A DNA stretch of 64,000 bases from JANYJZ01 sp964523395 (GCA_964523395.1 CAZFXS010000009.1:90183-154182), one strand, 5' to 3'. Shown: positions 25,480 to 35,335, numbered from the stretch's first letter. Notes: generated by a model from the letters alone, not told the origin. A program made the numbers and translations.

Positions 25480-26701
25480 AGCGCAGTGCCTCCACGGGAT
25501 CCATCTTCGCGGCGCGGTAAGCAGGCATAAATCCGGAAGTTAGTCCCACAAAGAGCGATACTAATATCGCAATAAACACTACCGAGAGAGGCATGCTTGC
25601 CTGTAGTTCAAATACCTGGCCTACTACCTGCACCAGAATAAACGCAATCGTTAATCCCATTAACCCTCCAATCAGACATAAGACTGCCGCTTCGATCAGG
25701 AACTGCATCAGGATTGTTCTTCGCCGTGCTCCAATTGCTTTACGGATACCGATCTCTTTTGTCCGCTCCGTTACAGAAACAAACATGATATTCATAATTC
25801 CGATTCCGCCTACAAGAAGTGAAAGTCCGGTTATAAACAATCCGATTGCCCCGACAACAAAAGTAAACTGGCTGAACGTTTCGGTTAAAATTTCCTGAGC
25901 GTTAATATTAAAATCGTTTGGTTTCCCCGGCGACAGCTTGCGTACCTGACGCATTATGCCCTCAATTTCAATCTTGGCATCTTCCATCATGGGAAGCTCA
26001 GTAACCCTGACATTAATAGTGACAAATTGTTTCGTTCCGAAATGACTCTGAAATGAATGTATGGGAATAAAGATGCGGGTATCGGTCGTAAAGCGGCCGA
26101 ACATACCACCCTGTTTTTCATACACACCAAGAATAGTATAGGGATATCCGCCTACCTTAATCACCTGCCCGATCGGATCACCTGATGGGAAGAGAGTTTC
26201 GGCAATATTAGCGCCTATAGCACATACAGGCCTTCCGCCGTTTGACTCTTCCTGCGAAAAAAACCGCCCGTCAAGTTCCTTATTTCCTGAAGCACTATTA
26301 TATGCTGCTGTCGTTCCGGTAACAAAGGCATCTTCCATCGACTTGTTGCCGAAGGTAGCTTTTGCCCGTTTAACCACAACCGGTGCAATTGCCGAAAGAA
26401 GCGTAGCCCTTCGCTCAAGAATATCGGCATACTCCACTTTCATATCGCGACGATTTCGAATTGTCGACCAATCATCATTGGAGACCCATGGAAATTTCTG
26501 CACATACATAACGTCTGTACCGAACGCTTTCGCGCTGCTTTCGAATGCCTGGTTCAGTCCATTGATCGCAGTTGCCATTCCGGTAACAGCCACAATACCG
26601 ATAATAATTCCAAGGGTGGTCAGAACCGACCTGAGTTTATTGGCACGAATCGCGCGAAACGCGATCACCAATCCCTCTTTCATTTCATGAAGAAAATACA
26701 T
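25472..26701 (-). CDS. MacB-type ABC transporter permease, first copy
   Basis: The open frame reaches 26926 and would overlap the ATPase gene by over 200 bp. The ATG at 26701, 13 bp after the ATPase stop, gives the normal family N-terminus (MYFLHEMKEGLVIAFRAIRA) and 409 residues. There are four membrane spans, a MacB periplasmic core and the motif GIGIMNIMFVSVTERTKEIG. The two permeases are related but clearly diverged, so the pump is probably a heterodimer. Confidence 0.9.
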   Translation of the reverse strand: MYFLHEMKEGLVIAFRAIRANKLRSVLTTLGIIIGIVAVTGMATAINGLNQAFESSAKAFGTDVMYVQKFPWVSNDDWSTIRNRRDMKVEYADILERRATLLSAIAPVVVKRAKATFGNKSMEDAFVTGTTAAYNSASGNKELDGRFFSQEESNGGRPVCAIGANIAETLFPSGDPIGQVIKVGGYPYTILGVYEKQGGMFGRFTTDTRIFIPIHSFQSHFGTKQFVTINVRVTELPMMEDAKIEIEGIMRQVRKLSPGKPNDFNINAQEILTETFSQFTFVVGAIGLFITGLSLLVGGIGIMNIMFVSVTERTKEIGIRKAIGARRRTILMQFLIEAAVLCLIGGLMGLTIAFILVQVVGQVFELQASMPLSVVFIAILVSLFVGLTSGFMPAYRAAKMDPVEALRYE

Positions 26702-26714
26702 TATAAATGATTCC

Positions 26715-27434
26715 TCAGCCTGCAGCGGCCAAACGTTTATTCCGAACCACTTCGTCACTGGCAACCTCACCATCACGGACACGGATAATCCTGTTGGCAT
26801 GTTCAGCAATATACTCTTCGTGCGTAACGAGAATGACAGTATTTCCCTGTTTATGAAGTTCTTCAAACAACTGCATAATTTCATCGCCGGTTTTTGAATC
26901 GAGATTTCCGGTCGGTTCGTCGGCAAGAAGAATTGACGGTTTATTTACCAACGCGCGGGCAATGGCAACACGCTGGCGCTGACCGCCCGACAACTCATTC
27001 GGTTTATGATGAATACGTTCACCAAGGCCAACCTGTTCAAGCGCTTCCTTCGCAAGTCTTTTTCGTTCTGTCGACGGAATACCACCATATATCAGCGGCA
27101 ATTCCACATTGTGTAGAGAGTCGGACCGCGCCAGAAGATTAAAGGTTTGAAACACAAAGCCGATTTCTTTATTTCTTACTTTTGCAAGCTGGTTATCATT
27201 CATATCGCTTACGTTCACACCATTAAATTCATACAAACCAGACGTTGGCGTGTCAAGGCATCCGATAATATTCATGAGTGTGGATTTTCCTGAGCCCGAG
27301 GGGCCCATGATCGCGACATATTCATTCTTATGAATCTGGACTGATACTCCACGAAGCGCGTGAACTTCCTCCGCACCTCCCATATCATACATTTTCTTAA
27401 TTTGCTGAAGATTGATAACCGGTATATTTGACAT
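26715..27434 (-). CDS. ABC transporter ATPase, MacB/LolD class
   Basis: The 239-residue nucleotide-binding protein has Walker A GPSGSGKST (about 44-52), Q-loop VFQTFNLLARSDS, signature LSGGQRQRVAIARAL, Walker B ILLADEPTG and the H-loop His in VTHEEYIAEHA. It powers mechanotransmission by the two downstream FtsX-type permeases. It lies 36 bp after the adaptor gene in the same operon. Confidence 0.95.
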   Translation of the reverse strand: MSNIPVINLQQIKKMYDMGGAEEVHALRGVSVQIHKNEYVAIMGPSGSGKSTLMNIIGCLDTPTSGLYEFNGVNVSDMNDNQLAKVRNKEIGFVFQTFNLLARSDSLHNVELPLIYGGIPSTERKRLAKEALEQVGLGERIHHKPNELSGGQRQRVAIARALVNKPSILLADEPTGNLDSKTGDEIMQLFEELHKQGNTVILVTHEEYIAEHANRIIRVRDGEVASDEVVRNKRLAAAG

Positions 27435-27470
27435 GAGAATTATCTCTCTTTCTTGTTTGTCAGATGAAGT

Positions 27471-28739
27471 TTAGTTCGAAGCGGGTTTGTCGCCGGGTTT
27501 ACCGCCCTTGTTATTTTCAACGCGCACCTTTACCCCGTCTTCCAATTCACGGTTAATTGCCTTATAGCTTCCCGACACAACTTCTTTCCCTTCTTCAACA
27601 CCCGACACAATTTCCGTGAATGAGTCATCGGAAATTCCACGTTTTACTTCGATTGATTTTGCCGAGCTGTTGTCAACCAGGAAGATAACTTCTTTCGGTT
27701 TTTCCATCTTAGCTTTGGGCTTCGGATTATTCGCCGCCATCGCTTCGCCGCCATCGGATTCATTCTTCTCCATACCCTCTTTATCCTTTGGCATTCGTGT
27801 CGTTACGCTCTGCACAGGAACCGCAAGAACATTCGTTTTAGTTTCCGTCTCAATTATTGCGGTCATCGACATACCGGGCCGCAACACGACATCTCTGTCA
27901 AGCACACGTATTTTTACTTCAAAATTTGTCACCTCTTCCTGTGTACCCAATCCTTTGGTTTTAGCAGTGTTTGCAATTTCATACACAATACCGGTAAGCT
28001 TTCTTCCGGGCAATGCATCGACTTCAATCCTGGTGGTATCACCAATGGAAATCAGGATAACATCATTTTCTCCGACATCAACACGTGCTTCCATCCGGGA
28101 AAGATCAGCAACAGTCATAACGTTTGTCCCCTGGAATTGGCTTGTACCAAGCACGCGTTCGCCAAGTTCAATTTGCAACTGGCTGATGGTTCCTTCCATC
28201 GGTGAATAAATAGTAGTCTTATAAAGATCTTCTCCTGCCTGTTTTACTGCGGCATTTGCCTGATCATACGATGCCTTCATCACCTCAAACGATGTTTTTG
28301 CCTGTTCAAGTTCTGAATCGGAAATCAATCCTTTGGAAAACAGTTCTACCGACCGTTTATGCTCTGATTCACTGCGGGCAAGGTTCGCTTTTGCCGAGGT
28401 TAATCCTGCCGCGGCACGGTCACGCAACGCGATATATGTATCCGGTTTGATTTTCATCAGCAGGTCACCTTTGCGGACACGCATTCCTTCTTTGACGGGA
28501 AGTGCAATTACTTCGCCGCTCACTTCCGGAGAGATTACTACCTGAACTTCAGGATAGATTTTCCCGGTGGCAGTCACCGTCTGTGTTATCGTTCGCCGCT
28601 GGACCTTCTCGGTCTGCACCGCAAATACCTGCTCTTTTTTTGTTCCCAGAACGACAAGCAGTACCAGCACTATAAGCAGAGCGCCTGCAACTGAGAAGAT
28701 GATGACTTTCTTTTTCGATTTTTTTTGTGTTGTTGCCAT
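27471..28739 (-). CDS. HlyD/MacA-type periplasmic adaptor
   Basis: The 422-residue protein has an N-terminal anchor (VIIFSVAGALLIVLVLLVVL), a lipoyl/barrel-sandwich half (VVISPEVSGEVIALPVKEG), an alpha-helical hairpin, the second lipoyl half (IYSPMEGTISQLQIELGERV) and a membrane-proximal beta domain with a low-complexity insert (about 320-345, Glu/Asn/Lys-rich). The start ATG at 28739 follows GGAGGGG; a longer frame reaches 28754. It bridges the ABC pump and TolC-like channel of the same operon. Confidence 0.93.
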   Translation of the reverse strand: MATTQKKSKKKVIIFSVAGALLIVLVLLVVLGTKKEQVFAVQTEKVQRRTITQTVTATGKIYPEVQVVISPEVSGEVIALPVKEGMRVRKGDLLMKIKPDTYIALRDRAAAGLTSAKANLARSESEHKRSVELFSKGLISDSELEQAKTSFEVMKASYDQANAAVKQAGEDLYKTTIYSPMEGTISQLQIELGERVLGTSQFQGTNVMTVADLSRMEARVDVGENDVILISIGDTTRIEVDALPGRKLTGIVYEIANTAKTKGLGTQEEVTNFEVKIRVLDRDVVLRPGMSMTAIIETETKTNVLAVPVQSVTTRMPKDKEGMEKNESDGGEAMAANNPKPKAKMEKPKEVIFLVDNSSAKSIEVKRGISDDSFTEIVSGVEEGKEVVSGSYKAINRELEDGVKVRVENNKGGKPGDKPASN

Positions 28740-28766
28740 ACGAGTCCCCTCCAAGGGATACCAATG

Positions 28767-30128
28767 TTATTTTGAAATAATTCCTAATGCAAATTCCGTT
28801 TGTTTTTTAGAAAGCAAATAGCCAATCACCGCGTTCACTTTGTTGCTCAGTGAGGTTGTATAATTTGCGTTCGCGATAAGAAGATCCAGAAGCGTACCCG
28901 CGCCGAGATTATATTTCTCTTCGGCGATCTTGCGATCCATCTCTGCCGATTGAACGCTTGTCTGAGTAACCATAACCTGTTTCTGCGACGCTTCAAGATC
29001 AAGAAGCGCTTTACGAATATCCACTGTTATCTGACGGCGTGATTGATTAAGCCCTTCCTGCGCATTCTTATAGGAAACCTGCGATTGCTCTACCTGGTTC
29101 TGTGTTGCAAAACCGTTGAAGATTGGCAGACTAACACTCAGGCTCAGCTGTAATCCGCGGTTATCGGTGATATTACTTAATTCATTATTATTGTAGCCAA
29201 ACGAACCGGAAGCGCTCACCGTCGGGAAATGTCCGGCCCGTGCGATGGTCATGGAAGCGTCTGCACTTTTTACATTTTCGACTGAGCCCTGATAATCCGG
29301 ACGTCGTTCAAGTGCTGTCTTCACAAGATTGTTAAAATCGGTATACTGTTGATTCAGAGAAGCAAATTCGGCTGTGTCAATATTTGTCGGGATGCCTGCA
29401 AAATCCACAGAATATTCAGTGTCATCAAAATCCACACCAAGGAACGCAACGAGATCCGCTTTTGCCTTTTCAAAATTACTTTGTGACTGAATAAGTGACA
29501 GTTCATCTGACCCCACCTGTACCTGCTGGCGATAGACATCCGCCAGGGCAACCGCACCGACTTTATTTGATTCGCTGATGCGTTCGAGCTGGCGTTTGCT
29601 TCTCTTAAGATTTTCTTCCGACACCTTGAGCAACTGAAAATTTCTGACAACATTTAAAAAAAGAGAATGTGTGCTATAAATAGTGCTTTGTTCGGTACGA
29701 TTAAGGGAGTATTCAGACGATGTAGCATTAGCCTGTGCACGTGTAACGTTTGACGTGTTGGCAAACCCATTAAACAATACTACACGACTACTGATTCCCG
29801 TGCTAAAATTATTAGATGCGGAAAAACTTTTCCCCGCGGGATAATCAATGGGAATTCCGTTAACGACCGTTGTTCCACCGGGCGTATCCCTCCAGCTCTG
29901 ACTGCGTGAAAATGACGCGCTGGCATTCAAATCGGGAAGCATATCACCGATAGCCGCCTGTGTTGCGGAACCCTGTGCCTCAAAGGTATTCTTCGCCTGA
30001 ATGACGCTGACATTCTTTTGCAGTGCAAGCTCGATGGCGGATTCCAACGTTAATGTTTTGGTTTGCTGTGCTGTAGTAACTGAACATACCGTCAACACTG
30101 CTAATAGGACTATGAACACTGATTTCAT
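28767..30128 (-). CDS. TolC-family outer-membrane efflux protein
   Basis: The 453-residue protein has a signal peptide (SVFIVLLAVLTVCSVTTAQ) and two OEP repeats with long helices. The first begins LTLESAIELALQKNVSVIQAKN and the second has LERRPDYQGS and a terminal GAGTLLDLLIANANYTTSLS. It forms the outer-membrane channel of the tripartite exporter and is the first gene of the operon, with GGAG ahead of the ATG at 30128. Confidence 0.93.
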   Translation of the reverse strand: MKSVFIVLLAVLTVCSVTTAQQTKTLTLESAIELALQKNVSVIQAKNTFEAQGSATQAAIGDMLPDLNASASFSRSQSWRDTPGGTTVVNGIPIDYPAGKSFSASNNFSTGISSRVVLFNGFANTSNVTRAQANATSSEYSLNRTEQSTIYSTHSLFLNVVRNFQLLKVSEENLKRSKRQLERISESNKVGAVALADVYRQQVQVGSDELSLIQSQSNFEKAKADLVAFLGVDFDDTEYSVDFAGIPTNIDTAEFASLNQQYTDFNNLVKTALERRPDYQGSVENVKSADASMTIARAGHFPTVSASGSFGYNNNELSNITDNRGLQLSLSVSLPIFNGFATQNQVEQSQVSYKNAQEGLNQSRRQITVDIRKALLDLEASQKQVMVTQTSVQSAEMDRKIAEEKYNLGAGTLLDLLIANANYTTSLSNKVNAVIGYLLSKKQTEFALGIISK

Positions 30129-30235
30129 AACAACTACTCCTTCAAATCGATGATAAACATTCGGATAGGCATCATCAAAGCTATCCTTGTAAACGAAAGG
30201 TTATTTAAAAAGTTACAGCGGGTGAGAAAATAATC

Positions 30236-31651
30236 TCAGGCGTTTTCCTGCATCACCTGATCTTTGATTTTAAGCAGATACGCCAACGCGGCGTCATGTT
30301 CATTGGGGATTTGCCCGTCTAAAATCGCCTCTTCAATTTTCTTTTTGAGGATGCCGACCAAGAGCCCCGGCTGAATACCGCAAACAGACATAATTTCCTC
30401 TCCTTTTACAGGGGGCTGCCAGTTGCGTAGCCGGTCTTTTTCTTCGACCTCCTCCATTTTCCGCATCACAATATCGTAATTTTTAAGATAACGGGCAACC
30501 CGCTGAGGGTTCTGCGATGTAATATCTGCCCTGCATAATTTCATTAAATCATCAATTTCCGGACCCGAATCAAACAATAGTCTGCGCACAGCGGAGTCTG
30601 TTACCTCTTCGCTTACCAGTACCATGGGACGGAGGTGCAGTCGGACAAGCTTCTCAACATAGGAAAGCTTATCCATCGGCATTTTCATTCGTCTGAAAAT
30701 CGATTTCATCATTCTCGCGCCAAGATCTTCATGTCCGTGAAATGTCCAGCCGATTCCTTCCTTAAAGGCTTTCGTCCGCGGTTTCGCGATATCGTGCGCA
30801 AGCGCCGCAAACCGCAGCCAGACATCATCCGTCGTTTCACAAATATTATCAACAACCTTGAGCGTATGAAGAAAAACGTCTTTGTGGTGATAATCCTTAC
30901 GCTGTTCAACCCCGACCATATCAACAAGTTCAGGGAACACATATTTCGCGAGCCCTGATTTTTGCAATAAGCCAAGTCCAATGGATGGTTTCGGTGATGA
31001 AAGGATTTTCATGAACTCATCGGTAACCCGTTCCTGCGAAACGATGGAAATACGTCTTGCCATTTCCGGAATTGCCGCGAATGTTTTTTCATCGATGGTA
31101 AACTGAAGCTGCGACGCAAACCTGATAGCACGCATCATCCGGAGCGGGTCGTCATCGAATGTTTTTTCCGGATCAAGCGGTGTCCGGAGGATTTTTTCCT
31201 TCAGATCTGACTTCCCGGAAAACATATCTATGAGTTCACCCCAGCGGGATTTATTGATTGAAGCTGCAAGAGTATTCACCGTGAAATCGCGCCGTGAGAG
31301 ATCGCTTTCCAGCGTGGCGCGTTTTACCGTCGGCTTACGTGAATCAGACTGATAACTCTCTTCACGAGCGGCAACAAACTCGATTTTCCCTTCTTCCAGC
31401 GGAAGCATCGCTGTGCCGAACTTTTCAAATACAATCACATTGTTCGTTCCAAGAGTTCTTGCTACGGCATTGGCAAATCCAATCGCATCTCCGACAATAA
31501 CAATGTCGATGTCCTTTACCTCTTTACCGAGCAATTTATCCCGGACATACCCGCCGACAACATAGGCTTCAACTTTTTCTTTGTCGGCAATTGCGCCAAT
31601 CCTAACAAGAACTTCCTGAGTAATTTCTATATGTGTTTCAGATTTTTTCAT
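30236..31651 (-). CDS. CCA-adding / poly(A) polymerase family nucleotidyltransferase with HD domain
   Basis: The 471-residue protein has the class II nucleotidyltransferase head (VVGGYVRDKLLGKEVKDIDI, about 31-50, with the DxD pair), the RRD element in SRRDFTVNTLA, the ATP-binding DDPLRMMRAIRFASQ, and an HD domain (HLHTLKVVDN-like and ALAHDIAKPRTK). Such proteins repair or add the 3' CCA of tRNA. The HD domain could supply phosphatase or nuclease activity. Which nucleotides are added cannot be settled by eye. A long hairpin occupies the leader just before the ATG. Confidence 0.92.
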   Translation of the reverse strand: MKKSETHIEITQEVLVRIGAIADKEKVEAYVVGGYVRDKLLGKEVKDIDIVIVGDAIGFANAVARTLGTNNVIVFEKFGTAMLPLEEGKIEFVAAREESYQSDSRKPTVKRATLESDLSRRDFTVNTLAASINKSRWGELIDMFSGKSDLKEKILRTPLDPEKTFDDDPLRMMRAIRFASQLQFTIDEKTFAAIPEMARRISIVSQERVTDEFMKILSSPKPSIGLGLLQKSGLAKYVFPELVDMVGVEQRKDYHHKDVFLHTLKVVDNICETTDDVWLRFAALAHDIAKPRTKAFKEGIGWTFHGHEDLGARMMKSIFRRMKMPMDKLSYVEKLVRLHLRPMVLVSEEVTDSAVRRLLFDSGPEIDDLMKLCRADITSQNPQRVARYLKNYDIVMRKMEEVEEKDRLRNWQPPVKGEEIMSVCGIQPGLLVGILKKKIEEAILDGQIPNEHDAALAYLLKIKDQVMQENA

Positions 31652-31662
31652 ACGATACCGAT

Positions 31663-31713
31663 AAGACCTCCGATTTCTGCTCTGGAATGTCGCAGGAAGA
31701 AATCGGAGGTCTT
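31663..31713 (-). promoter_or_regulatory. 16-bp perfect hairpin in the leader of the CCA-adding gene
   Basis: A perfect 16-bp stem (31663-31678 with 31698-31713, arm AAGACCTCCGATTTCT) encloses a 19-nt loop. It ends only 12 bp before the ATG at 31651 on the minus strand and starts 5 bp after the oxidoreductase stop. There is no T-run on the minus strand, so it is not a typical terminator for that direction. It could be an RNA processing site or translational control element. Confidence 0.6.
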
Positions 31714-31717
31714 TTCA

Positions 31718-32707
31718 CTATTTCATTTTCTGACTATTGATACGTTCCATAATTTCATGTGCAATACGCAATGCCTGCATTCCCTCTTCGGCGGTTACCG
31801 CAGTTTGTGTATTCCCGGTAATTGCTTCAACGAAGAGTTCCAGCTCATACTTCAGAGCGTTGACTTCCTTGATTTCCGGCCGTTCGTAAACAATTTTTCT
31901 GTTCCCCTTACCCGACTCGATTTTGCCGAGCATCATGGTCGCTGATGCTGAAGGATCGTTTTCATCGACAAGACGGAACACTTCCGCTACCCCGTCCGAA
32001 AAATCGACAGAGATATACGCATCGCGCTGGAACATACGCATCTTGCGCATTTTCTTCTGGGAAATACGGCTTGCAGTCACATTCGCGACACAGCCGTTGG
32101 CAAACTGCAGTCTCGCGTTCGCGATATCAAGACTATCCGAAACAACAGCAACACCATTTGCCTCAATCTGCTCGACGGGCGATCCGACAAGACTCATGAT
32201 AATATCGATATCATGGATCATCAAGTCGAGTACGACTGCGACATCGGTCCCTCTCGGATTAAACTGTGCCAGCCGGTGCGACTCAACAAACATCGGCTTC
32301 ACGTGATATTTTTCAAGAGCGAGAATTGCCGGATTGAACCGCTCAATGTGTCCCACCTGAACTTTGACATGTTTTTCAGATGAACGGGCAACAATCTTCC
32401 GTGCCTGCTCTACAGTGGTCGTAATCGGTTTTTCGATGAACACGTGAACTCCGTGATCAATTGCCTGCAAAGCGATTTCACTGTGCAAAACAGTCGGAGT
32501 GACAATGCTTACGGCTTTCACTGCTGAAAGCAGTGCGTCAACCGAAGGAAACGTCCTCGTTTTGCATTCATCGGCAACTTGCTTCGCGCGCGACTGGTCA
32601 GCGTCATAAATTCCAACAAGCTCCACCGATGAAATCTCAGAATACATTTTCGCGTGCAACGAGCCGAGATGACCGGTTCCGATAACACCAACAGGAAGTT
32701 TTACCAT
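31718..32707 (-). CDS. Gfo/Idh/MocA-family oxidoreductase
   Basis: The 329-residue protein has a Rossmann NAD(P) motif (GVIGTGHLGSLHAKMYS, about 6-22), the conserved EKP (VFIEKPITTT) and VGHIERFNPAI in the catalytic domain. The HIERFNP form is typical of the UDP-N-acetylglucosamine 3-dehydrogenase (GnnA) branch often linked to lipid A genes, but no lpx gene is nearby, so this is only a suggestion. The gene overlaps the upstream glycosyltransferase by 7 bp, which points to envelope sugar metabolism. Confidence 0.85.
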   Translation of the reverse strand: MVKLPVGVIGTGHLGSLHAKMYSEISSVELVGIYDADQSRAKQVADECKTRTFPSVDALLSAVKAVSIVTPTVLHSEIALQAIDHGVHVFIEKPITTTVEQARKIVARSSEKHVKVQVGHIERFNPAILALEKYHVKPMFVESHRLAQFNPRGTDVAVVLDLMIHDIDIIMSLVGSPVEQIEANGVAVVSDSLDIANARLQFANGCVANVTASRISQKKMRKMRMFQRDAYISVDFSDGVAEVFRLVDENDPSASATMMLGKIESGKGNRKIVYERPEIKEVNALKYELELFVEAITGNTQTAVTAEEGMQALRIAHEIMERINSQKMK

Positions 32708-34251
32708 TTCGCCAGCCCCGTTTTATGATGAGGTTGATAATCTTTTATTTCATAGAGAGTATAGTAATCCAGCCGGCCGGTCAGCAACCCCCTGCCGTAA
32801 AACGGCTTGGTCATCAGTGGCTGCAGATTCGGATTTGATTTCAGTTCTTCCGGCTCATCGGAGCAATGAACGACATAACGCGCATTACAGACTTGTAAAT
32901 ATACTTTCTCATCGACCATTTGCTTCATAGAGTACCCGGCACGGAGATACGGAATCATTTCCGGCGTTACCAATCCCGCCGCGTCGCATATTTTCCTGTC
33001 GGAATAATATCCCAGCGCGCCGATATCCCACGCGAACACTGATTCCCCCGGAGAGGTGTTATCCTTCAGCCAATTGCCAATCGAAATCAGTGAGCTGTTC
33101 ATGCCGATTTCGTATGCCTCCACTCCTGGAGCAACAATTTTCCTGTACACTGTCTGACTTTGAACGACAATTATTCCGGTAAAAACCACTATAACGGCGT
33201 ATGCGTAGCTTTGAAAGCGTGACCGTACCAGCACTTGAAATAAATAAGCAAACGCAAAAATAAGTATAAACGGTGAAATCAACAGAAGATACCGCTGCAC
33301 TACACTCACATGACGGATAATATATAATAGAGGAATCACTATTACCCAGCCAATGCCGAGGATGCTGACACGTTTCAGGTAAAATATATCTTCTTTCGCT
33401 TCATCAGGAAAAGCATTCTTTTTGAAATACCAGAAAAGGCAAATACCTGCAGCGACTAACCCCAAAATCGCTATTCCATCCGACGCACCGAGAATGTTAA
33501 CGATTCCCTTCAGCTTTACAATCATATCACTTACATCCGCGCTAAACCACGACTTTGCCAGCGCGGTGTTGGGAATAATTGTCCCGAACGTTACAGCAGT
33601 ATAAAGATACCATGGGGCAAGAAGAACAACATACACCAGCAAAACACTTGTGACAAGTTTCATCGCGCGACGTTTATCATGAGAGTTGATGTAAATATCA
33701 TACGCGATAAATCCTGCAAGCAAACATGCTTCCGGCCTTGTCAGTGTCAGAAGTACTGCAAAAATAACAGAGAGAAGATATTCATTCCGCAGACAGCACA
33801 AGAATGACGCCAGCACCAACAGAACCGATAATGACGTTTCCATTCCGCTTCCCGCCCAGCGCAGTAAACCGACATGGAGTGAGAACGCAAGCGTCGCAAG
33901 CACAGACACTGTCGAATCCCTGATGACCTCAAATGCGACAAAGTAAAACAGCAGAACCGCACCGCTCGCAATCACCAGATCGATTGCCTTTGCCGCGAGA
34001 TACAGATCAACACCAAGCCATCCGCCGAGAGAAATAACAAACAGCCAGAGCGGGCTTGTAATGCCGTACGTCGGCTCGCCGGCATTAAACGAAATGCCGT
34101 TTCCATGAGTAAGATTTTTTGCAAATTGAAGATAAATAAATGCATCATCGGTAGTATACCCGAAATGCGCGGCCGCGGTTATATAAAAGAGCAGGACAAT
34201 AACCGGCAGGATAACGATAAGAAAACGGTCGTTCCAGAAACGATTACTCAA
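32701..34251 (-). CDS. GT-C type membrane glycosyltransferase
   Basis: The 516-residue protein has about ten membrane spans. The first extracytoplasmic loop carries the GT-C signature TTDDAFIYLQFAKNLTHGNG with the acidic pair, followed by FNAGEPTYGITSPLWLF. This is typical of polyprenyl-phosphate-sugar-dependent transferases and related arabinosyl/mannosyl transferases. Frame 34371 is longer but runs through the HAD gene. A TTG at 34251 overlaps the HAD stop (TTGA) with GGAG upstream and gives a family-like N-terminus. Donor and acceptor are unknown. Confidence 0.8.
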   Translation of the reverse strand: MSNRFWNDRFLIVILPVIVLLFYITAAAHFGYTTDDAFIYLQFAKNLTHGNGISFNAGEPTYGITSPLWLFVISLGGWLGVDLYLAAKAIDLVIASGAVLLFYFVAFEVIRDSTVSVLATLAFSLHVGLLRWAGSGMETSLSVLLVLASFLCCLRNEYLLSVIFAVLLTLTRPEACLLAGFIAYDIYINSHDKRRAMKLVTSVLLVYVVLLAPWYLYTAVTFGTIIPNTALAKSWFSADVSDMIVKLKGIVNILGASDGIAILGLVAAGICLFWYFKKNAFPDEAKEDIFYLKRVSILGIGWVIVIPLLYIIRHVSVVQRYLLLISPFILIFAFAYLFQVLVRSRFQSYAYAVIVVFTGIIVVQSQTVYRKIVAPGVEAYEIGMNSSLISIGNWLKDNTSPGESVFAWDIGALGYYSDRKICDAAGLVTPEMIPYLRAGYSMKQMVDEKVYLQVCNARYVVHCSDEPEELKSNPNLQPLMTKPFYGRGLLTGRLDYYTLYEIKDYQPHHKTGLAKW

Positions 34252-34919
34252 TGAACCCGCGCTCCATTCAAAGGAACATTGATCTGCAGCCACTCCGCGA
34301 ATTCGGGGATATCGTGAAAAAAATAATCCGCATCCATTTGTAAGACATGGTCTTTCGCGTATGAATCCCACAACACTGCGGCCATTCCCACACCCGCTTC
34401 GTGCGCCGCTTTTACATCAGACACCGCATCGCCGACCATCAACGTCTGTTCGGGCATGAGTTTGAACATTCTCAGCACATTTCTGATCCCGTCTGCCGAT
34501 GGTTTATGATTTACCACATCACTTCCCGTAACAATGAGGTCGAAATACTGTTTCATATCAAACTTTTCGAGCGTAATCAGCGTCGTGCGCCTTCCTTTAC
34601 CGGTAAAGAGAGCTATGACAACACCTTTCTGTTTCAGCTTTGAGAGAATTTCATGCACGCCTTCGTGAGCTACAGCTAACGCATGATTATCTTCATAGAA
34701 AGAATAAAAATCATCCATTGCATTTTCAATATTTTGCTTTCCTACCAATCTTTCAATAGCAATCTCTTCCGGAGGACCGAACGTCGCAACAATTTCGGCC
34801 GGCGTAAATGTTTTTCCTAAATATTTTTGGATGACATGATTGAATGTCGCAAAAATAAGCTCGTTTGTTTGCGTTAGCGTGCCGTCGAGGTCGAAAATTA
34901 TGCAGGAAATTCGCTTCAT
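34248..34919 (-). CDS. HAD-family phosphatase, phosphoglycolate phosphatase-like
   Basis: The 223-residue protein (ATG 34919, just before MKRISCIIF) has HAD motif I DLDGTLTQT, motif II FTGKGRR, the Lys of NHKPSADG and motif IV MVGDAVSDVKAA, with a helical C1 cap between. It is of the Gph/PpaX class acting on small phosphomonoesters. It is first in the operon with the glycosyltransferase and oxidoreductase. The substrate is unknown; a sugar-phosphate role would suit the neighbours. Confidence 0.88.
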   Translation of the reverse strand: MKRISCIIFDLDGTLTQTNELIFATFNHVIQKYLGKTFTPAEIVATFGPPEEIAIERLVGKQNIENAMDDFYSFYEDNHALAVAHEGVHEILSKLKQKGVVIALFTGKGRRTTLITLEKFDMKQYFDLIVTGSDVVNHKPSADGIRNVLRMFKLMPEQTLMVGDAVSDVKAAHEAGVGMAAVLWDSYAKDHVLQMDADYFFHDIPEFAEWLQINVPLNGARVH

Positions 34920-34970
34920 GGTGGGAAAATATACGGAAAAGAGATGAAGGAACAAAAGAACAGCAGATCA

Positions 34971-35160
34971 AATTCGTTTTTGATAAAGAATATACAGGTC
35001 GCTCCTGACGGAGCTTTGTCATATCCCCTCATTTCTCTTACTACAAACAGTTCGCTCCTATCGGAGCTCAATAGCGGAAGTCCCGTCAGGGACAACCTGT
35101 TTATAGAAGACCAGAAAAAAAAAGAGGCGAAGCCCCAGCGGGGCGACCTATTGTTGATTA
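34971..35160 (+). repeat. Dispersed palindromic element, copy A
   Basis: The stretch holds four short hairpins (GCTCCTGACGGAGC, GCTCCTATCGGAGC, GTCCCGTCAGGGAC, GCCCCAGCGGGGC) linked by conserved spacers such as ATACAGGTC and TACAAACAGT. About 145 bp (34971-35115) matches the reverse complement of 39547-39690. This looks like a REP/REPIN-type non-autonomous element. Confidence 0.8.
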
Positions 35161-35258
35161 TCCGTATGAATAAATTCAAAATGACACACTGCCCTAGAAC
35201 AGCGGATTAATGGATGACAGCAGATTGAAGGATTAAACAGAATGAGAAAAGGGTAGTA

Positions 35259-35335
35259 TTGGAGTATTTGAGATTTTAAGTATATGAGATTTGAGATACG
35301 GGATACGAGATGTGGGATATGAGATTTATGGAAAA
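35259..35335. repeat. Degenerate GATATGAGATGTGG text repeat
   Basis: Several imperfect 7-8 bp units (GAGATTT, GAGATACGG, GATACGAGAT, GTGGGATAT, GAGATTTATGG) follow one another. The same text occurs at 36579-36615, 54843-54862 and 60106-60140, always just after or between genes. Confidence 0.65.

Noticed and set aside
26702..26926. Long N-terminal extension of the first MacB-type permease
   Set aside because: It overlaps the ATPase gene by over 200 bp; the ATG at 26701 gives the normal family start.
27616..28209. 197-residue plus-strand frame opposite the HlyD-type adaptor
   Set aside because: Antisense shadow of a clear adaptor gene; low-complexity Ser/Thr content.
34252..34371. N-terminal extension of the GT-C glycosyltransferase
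   Set aside because: It runs through the end of the HAD gene in another frame and has no membrane segment or RBS; a TTG overlap start is more natural.
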